Assembly: GCF_019279795.1 (NCBI RefSeq)
Contig: NC_056731.1
Span: 867,059,982-867,123,981 of the forward strand
Reading direction: 5' to 3'
DNA length: 64,000 nucleotides
Source of the DNA: Protopterus annectens
Lineage: Eukaryota > Chordata > Ceratodontiformes > Protopteridae
The notes below the pieces were generated by a model. The model was not told where the DNA came from. It worked only from the letters and a program-made list of their open reading frames with translations, and ran no database searches. Position 1 is the stretch's first letter. Every line of letters starts with the position of its first letter. This document shows, in pieces, positions 34,395 to 45,491 of the stretch. A program made the translations under genes and the position numbers.

Positions 34395-35250
34395 TGACTT
34401 TAGACCATTTTTACTTCATCGAGTATGTACATGTTCAGTATTTGTGGATGAACGAATAATAGTATCCAACTTCCAGTCATCAGCAAACTTGGTCAACTAC
34501 ATTTCTGGGATATTGGCTTGAAAGTCAGCAAAATAAATGCCATACAAGGGAGGGCCTAGCACAGATACCTGTGGCACCCCATCCCATTACAATTTTATAT
34601 TCAGAGAGTATACTAGCAACTTTCACAGCTTGGGATGTGTTGACTAGACAATTTGTAGTCCACCAAACAACTTAGAGATTTACATTGTTTGCTATTTTTT
34701 AAAACAATTCCAGCATAGGGAATAGTATCAAAAGCCTTGGCCAGGTCAAAATAATCAGTGTGCACAGAGTGACCACTATCCACAGTCTCATAAACCTTTT
34801 CAAAGAAGCTTACTTTATTCAAGAGGCAAAAACTGCTCTTCACAAAACCAAACTGAGTGGAATTTAGTTCAGTTAAGTTGCCTGTCTCTTCATAAGTGAA
34901 TTCTGCTTTGATATGTTCCATGACTTTGCATATAAAACTGGATAGGCTGTTGGGTGTATAATCACTTGGATCTGTAGTGGGACCATCCTTCTACTGGGGA
35001 ATCACAGTGGCTGTTCTGCAGGTATCAGGCATCAGCTGTAGGTTGAACAGTTTCTAGGCTGGGATACTGCTTACATGGCAGTGATGAGATTGCAGTCCTA
35101 GTAAGTTGTCTGATTCCATGGAAGGATTTTTAGCCTTTGACAGGAATTCTAAACTTTTTCCAAGGTAATTCCAGGGAAACCAAAATTTTCAGGAATAGTG
35201 GGGGCAACAGTGTGGAAAGTTAGTGTGAAGTTAACACTGAATTTGTCTGC
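34395..35250 (-). mobile_element. CR1 LINE RT fragment, opposite orientation
   Basis: The 34613-34921 minus frame contains DYFDLAKAFDTIPYAGIV (motif A). At lower coordinates, in another frame, are PQVSVLGPPLYGIYFADF (motif B, about 34530-34580) and FADDWKLDTI (motif C, about 34450-34480). The upstream part (to about 35250) is more decayed. It is tail-to-tail with the long CR1 copy. Confidence 0.78.
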
Positions 35251-35849
35251 TGATATATTGGTTATATCCTTTCGGATCAAAGTATACATTTACAGATACT
35301 CCCCCACAATTACCCAAGGGTTTGAAGATGTGATAGGAACTAAATCCTGGTGTAGAAGTGAATATTCCTAAACTTTTAAATTACTAACAATCTGTCAGCC
35401 TAAAAAAATGCATTGATTGATTTTTTTCATATTAATTTCACAACAGTAACCATGCTTTGTATCAGAATACAGCTGTTATAAATTCAAATAGTAATACTTT
35501 TTATCCACATTAACATTAACATTTTAATATAGTTAACTTTGTATGGATTATGCAATCCTTATGTATAGTGCACTGTTTATATTACTCTGAAAGTGATCAC
35601 TTTTTAACATACTTTTCCATTATAATTTAACACATTAATTTTAATATGAAACATGCTCCCTCAGAGTATTACATCACACGTAAGTAGTATTTTTTGATAC
35701 AATCTCAACCTAAAGTTTTCCAAAAATCTTAATTTAAAAATTATTGTACACATACATATAACCATATACAGTATTTTCAGTGTGTGTCTATACTGTATAA
35801 CTTAACTGATGTAAACAGATTTACAAACAGACCTGAAAACTGTCAGCAA
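35251..35849. other. No recognisable gene
   Basis: AT-rich sequence with no assignable feature. Confidence 0.45.
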
Positions 35850-37990
35850 AACTGAAGTAATGTATTTAAAACCTATATCATTCTATTGTGTATTTTCTCT
35901 AATAGTTCCAATGTTTTTGGCCAAAATTTGAAGTTAGTTGTCTTTTTAACAGCTTTTTGTGTAATTATTTCTATTTCTTGTCGCCTCATAGTAGGACGTT
36001 GTCCTGTTCGATTCTCAGCTAAAGCGTCTTCTGTGTGGAGGCATGCGTGAATGGGTGTACCTTCGGTGAAGGTTGTGCATCAGGGCTGGCAACTTGGTAC
36101 GTAAAAATCTACTGCCAATCATTAGCGGACCGGAGTTCCGCTGTGGCGACCCCTAACCGGGAAAAGCCGAAAGATACAACAACAAGGAATGCATCTTAAG
36201 AGAGTTAAAAAGTCTGAAAATGAAGTAGGTGTCTTCTGTGACCATTTCCTTGTAATTGTTTTCCTTAAAACACTTAAAATGGTCCAGAACAAAGGATATT
36301 GACCCTTTTTAGTGCACATAGGTAGGTATTATATAATACCGTGTCCTTTTTGAGAAAGACGTTATCAGTCCAAAGCATTTGACCAAAATTCCTGTATTAT
36401 TACATAATCGTATATAATATTGTCCCGATCAGCTTTTATATCTTAATATCATCAGCTGTAAATGTCTTTAGTATAACAGGCAATAATCCACCTTTGAATA
36501 TTCTTAATGCAGATATTCCTAAATTTCTAAATGAATAATAATTTTAATAGCGCCAATTATAAATACCTTTGGTAGAGGGCACAACAGGAAAAACATATGC
36601 TAATTCTATATAGTAATCTGCTTAATGTAAGTGGCAGTAACCACTCTTGGTATGATTTCACTGTTTTTTGTTGAAGTGAAATTTGGAATAAACTCATAAT
36701 TTGTAGTCCATATAGTTAACCTTTCCCATATACAGCAGAATGGAACTATCCTAAAAACAGAATCAAACATAGTATATAGTATTTGCAGAAACTAGTGGGA
36801 TGAACAGTTCAGTCATAAATTTCTTTATCGGAAGAGGCTGTTTTATCATCTCACCTGCCTTGTCCCACATCTGACACACTTGCTGTTTAGCAAGAGCTAT
36901 AACTACCTGCTGTTCATACAAGAGCTCTGTTTTTTTCCAAAGTAACAATGGTCATTCACTTCACTTTCTATACAATTCAAATGGATTTCATAAACTTTGT
37001 TGCAGTACATCCAGTCAAATTTCAAATGTTGTAGTTTGTTTTATTCTAATGTGCTAGACTATGTGACCTAGCAGTACACTTTCAGTGTTTTACTGTTACT
37101 ATAATGTAACCATAGAATTGGTATGTCTTAAGTTAAGGGTATGTGAGGGCTAAACCCCCCCCCCCCCCCCCAAAAACAGGATTTGTTTGTGTTTTTGTTA
37201 TGTATATTTTCCCTTTAAAAATATGTTAAAGAAGTAATTTCTTTTACTGTGAAGCTGGGACTTGTTTAGCTTCAACAGCAGTATGGTACAGTGCAGGAAC
37301 TTGTAATTACTCAGAATACTATATTTTGCATAACATCATTATTAAGATTCCGGGCCTGCACTTAAGCAAGGTCCAATGTTATACAAAATTGCTTATCTAT
37401 CTAGTTAATGTATTATTGCATTTACTGATTTAGTTTTTCATAAACCCTTAGACTTTTTACTTCTTTCCATTCTTATCATCTTTCATTTGTTTAACCTCAT
37501 ATTATTTTACAATATAAACATGGCAATATATTTTTTTCTAATTCTGGTCTTAAGACATCGATTTCTTTAAAACTTCTGTGTAAACCACCCTCACCCATTG
37601 CTTATTGCCTTGTTTTGCTCTTGTCCTGATCATTGTTTTCATAAGAATTCTTGCTAAATTCTTAAAACAGTCTTTTTTCTGTGTTATCTACTATCATTTT
37701 TTGTTTTATTTTGTTTAGAATGGTGTAATATTCATTAATAACTCCATATAAATTGTTTCCATCCAATGTGCACTCATTGTGCATGGTACAGTTGACTTCT
37801 TCCCTAGCTGCTGGCCATTCATTTACTTTTAATCTTAGAAGTGCAACTTCATTTGTTAGCTATGCATCTGACCACATCCCAATTTAAGGGATTACATTTT
37901 TTTCTTAAAATTTTCTTTGATTGTGTCACAACAGGTGGAGGGATTCCTTATCTTGTTTTATACTTCACCACAGTTACATTTCTCATTTTT
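35850..37990 (-). mobile_element. L1/Tx1-like LINE relic, split by a SINE
   Basis: On the minus strand, 36190-36319 reads FWTILSVLRKTITRKW and FSDFLTLL, the ORF2 C-terminal motif. The sequence continues on the far side of the SINE with EIEIITQKAVKKTTNFKFWP near 35900-35980. The 36763-36948 frame is a further ORF2-like segment. A degraded post-endonuclease motif (NPLNWDVV, then a basic helix) lies near 37840-37900. Most of RT is missing between these, so the relic is internally deleted. Confidence 0.6.
35981..36184 (+). mobile_element. tRNA-headed SINE with RTE-type 3' tail, copy 1
   Basis: About 200 bp. The head contains a B-box-like GTTCGATTC (about 36006-36016). The body shares ATCTACTGCCAATCATTA with copy 2. 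The tail CTGTGGCGACCCCTAAC then AAAAGCCGAAAGA (36141-36174) matches the 3' end of the RTE LINE at 3674-3705, and it ends in an ACAACAA-type tail. It interrupts the L1 relic. I could not define target duplications. Confidence 0.8.
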
Positions 37991-38013
37991 CTCTTAAGTT
38001 GTCTCTGTCCTGC

Positions 38014-38024
38014 TTCCTGTTCTT
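38014..38024. repeat. Left target-site duplication of L1 copy 2
   Basis: TTCCTGTTCTT here matches TTCCTATTCTT at 45481-45491 with one difference. Confidence 0.65.
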
Positions 38025-38299
38025 TTTTTTTTTTCAAAAACATTTTTATTTTGTTTTCATTATAAACATATGCAAATGTACATATAACAAATACAATAAA
38101 ACACTAGCAAAACTATTTACAATATTTATTTAGCCATGATAAACAATCATTTTATCCATAAGTTAAAAGTTATCAGTATTTGTTCAAAAGGTTTTCCAAT
38201 TTTTGCCATGCTATTTTTTTATGAATACTGTCATGAGTTCTATAACAAATGGTTTACTGTTCTTTTTTACCAACAACTTTTGCTAAATTAATAAAATCT

Positions 38300-41200
38300 T
38301 TAAACATCAAATCTTGTTTACTTTTCTAGTTCAAAGTAATAACTTTTCTGGCAATTGCAAGAATTGACCAGAGTAATTGAATCTGAGATTTAGGTATTAC
38401 ATTAGGTATAGGAACATTGAATAGGATTGGTGAGTTATAAATATGACAGTTATCAGACCATAAAGCATTTACAAAATATCTGAAGTTTTTCCAGTATTGA
38501 ACAACATTTCTACATTTAATGAACATGTGAACTCAGTTGGCCTCTAGTAATTCATCACATTTCCAACATTTACTTTCACTGTTTTTGAGTTTAAGATTTA
38601 TTTTATGTGGAGTATAGAAACTCTTATTCATAAATTTCCATGTATACAATCTCCAATATAATGAAGAAGAAGTACCATAGTAGAATTAAATAACAATTTT
38701 TTGGATTCAGATATTTGTTCTCCATTAATCTTTACATAGTATTTCCAAAAATCTGAGTCAAACTTTATAGAGTGTCTTCTCTTAGTATCTTATAGATAGG
38801 TGAGATACTTATTTTTTGATTATCTGTCTTTTAAAGACACCTAAAAAAAGCTGAATCAAACTAGGTATAGATTCAGTCTCTAGGTTGATTGATGCTCTCA
38901 TTTTGTTTTCTATAAACTGCCGTAATGAGTGTATAAACAACCAACTGTCCTGACTATTAGCAAAACTACATAAAAGAGAGTTTAGTGGTTTAATGCTCTT
39001 ATTTTCAATAAACTGATGTCAGAATATCAAGTTATTTTCCTTTAATTTTTGAATCGCATTGATATTGAAAGGATCTAGGCAATCGGGAGTATGCTATAGG
39101 GAATATAAGAAATAGAAATTGTTTAATGTTGTAATTACAGTCAATTATATTTGTAAAATTATTAAATATTTGATTAATGCCATAAGAAAAATGATGAAAC
39201 TTCTTATTAAATAAGCAAAATTAATGTAAAAACCAATGAACTCTACTTATTCCATATTGTTCCTTAATTGATTTTCTATAGTTCTGACATCAGTGATATG
39301 AATCTCATGTATTGTTTTCCAGCCAGATATATAGGTAGGTGAGATCCAATGTAATATTACATTAATTATAACTGATTTGGAATAAAGATCTAAGCTAGAG
39401 AATGCTATCCCATTATTGTTCCAAGCTCGGATGTACCATTTATATGCAATCCTAGGTTTTAAGGGGAGCCATACAAATTTAAGTAGCATGGAATCTAATT
39501 TTTTAAATACGTTTTTGGGAGGGGGTAGTATCAATGACTGTGTATAAAACAAAATTTTAGGTAAAATTATCATTTTAATTAGAGAGAGCCTATCTTCCAT
39601 TGTGTAGAACATTTTATTCCATCTTTTGATTAGTTCACTAATTGTGGTTATTAAATTATTGTAGTTTAGTTTAACAGACTCTTTCCATATACTCTTTATA
39701 CCGACACCCAAATATTCTAATATATAATTCTCCCAATTAAACAGGCTATTCTCTCTCAGGTTTTTGTTGATCTTTTTGTTAATTAGTAATGTTTTGGATT
39801 TATTATGATTAAATTTAAGCCCTGAAATTCTTTCAAACTTGCTTAAGGTATTTATAACATCATGCAAAGAATTATCAATATCACCCAACATTAACGTATC
39901 ATCAGTAAATAATTGTTTCTTAGGACAATAGTCCTTATTGATTTGAAAGCGTTTTATATTTTGCTCGTTTCTTATATATGTAGCAAAAGGTTCCATTGAA
40001 AGAACAAACAATAATGGTGACAAAGGACAACCTTGTCTAGTTGCCTTGAGGATTTCTAGTGGTGAGGATATATATGATCGGATTTTCACATAAGCTTGTG
40101 CCCCACTATAAATTTTCATTAATAAGTTGACAGAATCTGAGGAGAATTCGAAACCAATCAGAATTCTTTGTAGATAAGACCAACTAATAGAATCAAAAGC
40201 CTTTTCTATGTCTAGGCTGATAATACTTAGTTGTTTTTTGTATTTGCATGCTAGGGCTATTAATGATAGTAATTTAATAAGGTTATCTTGCACTTTTCTA
40301 TGAAGAATGAACCCTGTCTGATCATTATGTATTAGATTAGGTAATATTTTCTTAATCCTATTAGCTAATATTGTCATGAAAATTTTATAATCAGTGTTTA
40401 GTAACGAAATTGGCCTATATGAATCACAAGATTTGGGGTCCTTACCTTGTTTTAATATGGGGTAGATAATTGAGTATTTCCACAATGGGAGTGTTATACA
40501 TTTTTGCTTAACCATAGTAGAGGCACTCATCATTTTCTTTATTATATATTCAGGAAAAATCTTATATAGTTCAGGAATTATTCCATCCAGTCCTGGAGCT
40601 TTATTATCTTTTAAATTTTTTGTTTGCTGTTTCACTTATGTTAGTGTTGTTTGTTTATTTAATGTTGTTTTGTTGCATTGGCACCTTAGTAGTTATATAT
40701 TCTTGAATAAAAGTATTTATTTCATTATGTCTCCAAAAGTGGTGTGTTGTTATTTATATCTTTATAGTAGTTTTTGAACACTTTTAATATGCCCATTAAG
40801 TTAGTTGTACTCTTAACTGAACTATCACTTTTATATTTAATCTCATTAATAAGATTTTGATTGTTTATTTATTTATTTATTTATTTTTGGATCTTATCGC
40901 TATTTTATGTAGATATTTGGGATTTACAGCATAAGATTGTAATTTCAAATTTTCCAGGTTTATGGCTACCTTATGGTTCAGAACTTCTAAGTATTTTTGA
41001 TTTAACTTAGTAATTGCGTTATGTGCTGCTTTGTTATTTGGTTTTGCGTCTATTTTTACCTTGTCTGTGTTTTTTTGTAAGTCTAAAAGTTCTTTGTCCC
41101 ACTCTCTCCTTTTTTTAAGGTACCAAGATTTTATTCTACTATCTATCTATCTATATATATATATATATATATATATATCTATAAACTTTAAAGGTGTCCC

Positions 41201-42046
41201 ATAGTATAGTATCAGTCACTTCACCATTATCATTTATTTCCATACACATGTCTATTTCTTTCATTATCCATTCCCTAAAGTCATTTAACTTAGTCATGTA
41301 AGCAGGAGTTCTCTGTAGAAATCTTAAATCATCTGTATGTGTAGTTAATGTAAAGTTTATAGCATTATGGTCCGAAAGTGGACAGGTCATTATAGAGCTG
41401 TCACTTATTTTAGAGTATATATTGATACAAATACCTTATCAGTGTTTGTTTTTGTACCAAACCAATATGAATAGTGAGTATAGAATAAGGAATAATGTTC
41501 TCTTAGACCGTGTATATCTTTAAGGTTCATCTGGTTTGTAAAGTCATTTAACTTCTTGGCTTGAGATGTTAGTTTTATTTTACCATTTTTAGAAGTATCA
41601 TTGCCTGATAATAGGCAGTTAATATCACCTGTTGCTGTAATTTCCCCTTTTGCATTTAAAGTAATCAGGTCCAGATATTTATCAACATATTTAGTACTCA
41701 GTCCTGGTATCCATTATGTATTAATCAAAGTATAATACTTCCTATTGATTTCCAAAATAACCATGCTTAGCATCCCATCTTTATCTGAAATTGGATCTAT
41801 ACTTCTTGGCATAGTACAAGTATTTTTCCATAGAATGAGTGCCCCTTCTGTTAGTCTTAAAACATGAATCAGCCAGAATGGTATAGCATTTGAATGAGTA
41901 TTTTTGTAGATATTTTTTTTAATAGATGGGTTTCCTGTAAAAAAGATGATCTGGGCTTTATGCATTTTGATATATTTAAGCAAACCAGCTCTTTTGACAT
42001 TATTGTTCAAACCATTAATATTTAATGATAAACATTTATAAGCCAT
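38300..42046 (-). pseudogene. L1-type ORF2 of copy 2, with a long intact RT block
   Basis: The endonuclease start at 42046 reads CLSLNINGLNNNVKRAGLL. GDINCLLSG (near 41600) and LSDHNAINFTL (41360-41385) follow in other frames. The RT block 39247-40635 is open for 462 residues: NKAPGLDGIIPELY, YRPISLLNTDYKI, motif A SLDIEKAFDSISW, motif B RQGCPLSPLLF and motif C QLFTDDTLMLG, with both Asp residues kept. The C-terminal region (CRNVVQYW, LLWSILAIARKVITLNW near 38326-38526) is in a broken frame. A short TA-rich tract interrupts near 41151-41178. Confidence 0.87.
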
Positions 42047-42576
42047 TGACTATAATGTGTATGTTATTACTAACTGAAAGACCTTTCTTCCATGTTGACT
42101 TGAAATCTACTGAAAACTTACTTATCATGGATGCATGTATTAAGCACTACTTTAAAAAACCCAAAACTATTTACAAACACATACATGAAACAAAGTTTCT
42201 GGTTTAGTTAAAAACTTAACTAAACCATCCACCACCTCTCCAATACCAAACGACACAAATTATCCATCTCTGCTTAGACTATAGAATAAAAACAAAAAAG
42301 AAAAGCATTATGAAAGCAACTAAAGAAATCTGAATCCATGAAATATACATTAGAATGAGAGTGTCCAATATATCTGAAGCTATATGAATATGTTACGTAT
42401 GATAATAGCACCTCTAATGCGTAGATATGCCAGAAATACACATCAGATCAAAGTATGTATAAACATTAGAAGCTGACGGTTAAGAAGATTGTCATTATTT
42501 CCAAGACTTTTCAAGAAACATCAGGTAATTTAACCATTTTGTCAGTCATCTAACATTTTTCATGTAAGGATCTGTT

Positions 42577-42612
<36 letters not shown>

Positions 42613-43397
42613 CGCTCACTTATTATAACATAACTATTATATTTTACAATTATACACATATTACTCATATGTATTAACAATATCTATGTTTACATCTTTC
42701 ATCAGGAAGGGGGGAGAGAGAGAGAGAGAAAAGGGGGGCTTCACATCCCTCTATTTAGTTGCTAAAGGTTTCATTATATAACACAAGTCTGATGTTAATA
42801 TGCATAATGAGTTTTCTAATGCAGCTCCTAGTTCACTTGATGTCATTTAGTTACTAATAGTGGCATTGAATCTGCAGAATGTATGCATCTATAAGAGAAC
42901 GTAGGCATTTTCAAAGGAGTTAAACACTTTTATCAGAACTAATTATTTACCATTTAAAGTGTCTAGTGAAGGATAACAGAATTTCAAGAGAAAAGAATTC
43001 TAAGTACAACCGTTTAGCAAGTTCAAAAGGTCAAATGATGTCATCACTGTTTCCTCAAGCTGCAGCTTCATAAACTTGTTAAAAAGTATCTAAATAGGCT
43101 CATGCACAACAGAAGTTGTCTCTAGTGAAGAAAAAAGCATTTTCAGCAGGAAATTCAAATCTTGAAGCTTTTAGAGTTCACAGAAAGCAAAAAAAAAAAA
43201 AAAAAAACACTCAAGCTGCCTTTTCAGTGCATGTCATGAATCTCCACAATGAGAACAGTCACACAGACCACCAGTTTCCTCACAAACCATCAGCATCATG
43301 AAAAAATTGACCCTTTTTATATAAAAACAACTATTTAGAAGTAACAACAGCTGCCTCAAATCAGAAATCATATTATAACATTTCAATCATTTACCCA
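42047..43397. other. ORF1-ORF2 spacer of L1 copy 2, ORF2 side
   Basis: AT-rich, with a TA/GA array (42577-42612), a GA-rich patch (42711-42736) and an A-run (43188-43206). No gene is supportable. Confidence 0.4.
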
Positions 43398-43439
43398 CTA
43401 GTTAACCAGGCCAGAGAGAGAGAAAAAAAAAAGAACCCA

Positions 43440-43440
<1 letters not shown>

Positions 43441-43497
<57 letters not shown>
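43441..43497. repeat. (TA)n array left of MITE E
   Basis: About 57 bp of pure TA ending directly at the GGTTCC start of MITE E. Confidence 0.9.
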
Positions 43498-43499
<2 letters not shown>

Positions 43500-43839
43500 T
43501 TCCCCTTCACAAAGTCGAACGGCTACAATCTCAAAATGCATATGGTCAAGACCATATGCTCGAAATTGTAGAAGCTCGACTGTGTGAATGGGGAACGGCA
43601 TACAGTGCAGAATGGGAGATTTCCCTTTCTGCACTGTAGTGCAATCTCGGAGTTGGAATAAATAAGTAGCAGGGGGTGTGGGGGGTGCAGGGGGGCTTGC
43701 CCCCCTGCAGAAACACGTTTCTGTGTTACGTTCTTCTTTTTTTTGTTCCCTTTCACGAAGTCGAACTTCAGAAATTCGAGCATATGGCATCGGCCATATG
43801 CATTTCAAGTTTCTGAGCGTTCGGCGTTGTGAAGGGGAA

Positions 43840-43841
<2 letters not shown>
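43498..43841. mobile_element. Foldback MITE E
   Basis: 344 bp with TIRs of about 100 bp (43498-43598 against 43742-43841). Each TIR is itself an inverted repeat: GTTCCCCTTCACAAAGTCGA near its start pairs with TCGACTGTGTGAATGGGGAAC near its inner end, around CATATGGTCAAGACCATATG. The core (about 43612-43700) reads TGCACTGTAGTGCAATCTCG, then GAGTTGGAATAAATAAGTAG, then a perfect G/C hairpin GCAGGGGGGCTTGCCCCCC. No coding capacity. Confidence 0.87.

Positions 43842-43892
<51 letters not shown>
43842..43892. repeat. (TA)n array right of MITE E
   Basis: About 50 bp of TA beginning directly after the GGAACC end of MITE E. Confidence 0.9.
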
Positions 43893-43896
<4 letters not shown>

Positions 43897-44370
43897 TTAT
43901 ATTTAGCTATCTGTAAAACGTCTTTAATGTACTGTATTAATGTTTAAATATATCTAAACAAAGAGTCTAAAACATCTAGTTAGAAACACTAATCAGAAAC
44001 ACCTTGTTACCCCACCACTGACCCACTAGAAAAAATGCACTTTGGTATTAAGTCAAATTATACTGTTACTGAAGAATTAGAAGACATGCATCATTTGTAG
44101 TTATTTAAAAGGGAAAAGTATGTAAAGTACTTATAATGGGGAAAAGAGAGAAAAGGAACAGTGGTAAAAAAGAATAAGAAGAGAGAGAGAATGCTGTTTA
44201 TATGTAATTAGAAGTAGAAGATATAGAAAGGAAAAGAGAAAGTTAATAATAAAAATAATTCACATTACCTTACTGTATAGAGACTTTCCAGAATCAAATA
44301 TGTTATGATTCATAAAAGAAAACATTTAAAATTAGAACAAATGTATTCATTTGTCCTTTAGTTTCTTAGT

Positions 44371-45251
44371 TTAGTTTGCTCCTTCCTTCACAGACCATCC
44401 ATTTTTTGTTGCCTCTCTCTTCAAACTCTGGGATAGCCAATCCATTTCTTCTATGTCCGACAGTATTTTCTTCTTTTGGATAAATTCTACTGCTTCTTGT
44501 AGGGAATCAAAGATCTTCACTCCTTCTGGCCAGGTGTTTTTTATTTTTGCAGGAAAAAGGATTTGAGCTTTGATATTGGCTTTTTTCAAGGACATAATTA
44601 GAGGAACACACTCCTTTCTTCTGGGTATGACTGTAGAGGTGTAGTCATTGTCAAAACGAATATCTTTTTCACCTATCTTGATAGGGGAATTAGTCCAAGC
44701 TGATTTCAGCACTAAGTCCTTCTCTTGCGAGGAAAGAAATCTAACTGTTATGGACCTGGGGTTAGAGGAACTCCGAGATGAAGCTGGATTTGCCAGGGAC
44801 CGAAGAGCCCTCTCAATTCCAAAAGAGAGGGATCCAGGCATGTTTAGTGCTGATGAAAACCACTTATTGAGGAACTGAATCATGTTAGAACACTTTTTTT
44901 CTCAGGAATTCCATATATTCTTATGTTATTCCTCCTTGATCTACTTTCACAGTCTTCCAGTTTCTCAATCAGTCTGGTGTTTTGTTTCAGAAGAAATTCA
45001 TTGTGATGTTCATTTTCTGTCACTCTAGTATCTAGGTCAGTTACTGTTTCCTCTAAGGCAAGAATCTGTTCACATTGTTTTTTTACTATTCCATTCAGAA
45101 GTTCCAGTTGTTTACTGCATTCTTGTTTGATAATATCCATTTTGTTTTTGAATTTGTCCATTTTTAGTGACAGTTCTTGCATGTTTGTTATTATAAGATG
45201 TAGTTCTTTCTTCACTGCACTCTCCTGTTGTGGGTTCTTTGAGTTGCTCAT
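44371..45251 (-). pseudogene. L1-type ORF1 of copy 2, one frameshift
   Basis: ATG at 45251. The first frame (44880-45251) holds a long coiled coil (about residues 10-105) and the RRM entry SRRNNIRIYGIPE. It stops at 44880 after an A-run (44894-44900) that appears to have lost one base. The second frame (44371-44883) carries on with FLNKWFSSALNMPGS, ITVRFLSSQEKD (RRM), then RRKECVPLIMSLKKANIKAQ (C-terminal domain). Apart from this one indel the gene looks complete (about 290 residues). Intact homologues bind LINE RNA as trimers. Confidence 0.85.
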
Positions 45252-45480
45252 CTTGAGATCTCCAGTAGAAAACTTCTTGACAGGAATAATTGAAAAATTC
45301 TCTTGACTATGTATTAATTTTTAGAAAATAATAAAGTGTCTATGTTAATCTAACTTTTAATATACTTTCAGTTATATGTTTCTAAAAATTAAAGTATATT
45401 TCCTGTCAGGATATTAAAATCTAGGCAGAGCTATGGATTTCTGCTGCTATCAGACTAGCATCTTGGCCACACCCCCCCCC

Positions 45481-45491
45481 TTCCTATTCTT
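45481..45491. repeat. Right target-site duplication of L1 copy 2
   Basis: TTCCTATTCTT; see 38014-38024. Confidence 0.65.

Larger units (their letters stand above)
38025..45480 (-). mobile_element. L1/Tx1-like LINE, copy 2, full length
   Basis: Minus strand. The 5' end begins with a G-run followed by TGTGGCCAAGATGCTAGTC at about 45454-45480. ORF1 is at 44371-45251 and ORF2 at about 38300-42046; the A-tail appears as a T-run at 38025-38034. Near-identical 11-bp flanks bound it. MITE E and its TA arrays lie in the 2.3-kb ORF1-ORF2 spacer. Confidence 0.82.

Noticed and set aside
43398-43893. Open frames with Ile-Tyr repeats
   Set aside because: Translations of TA arrays and the foldback MITE; not coding.
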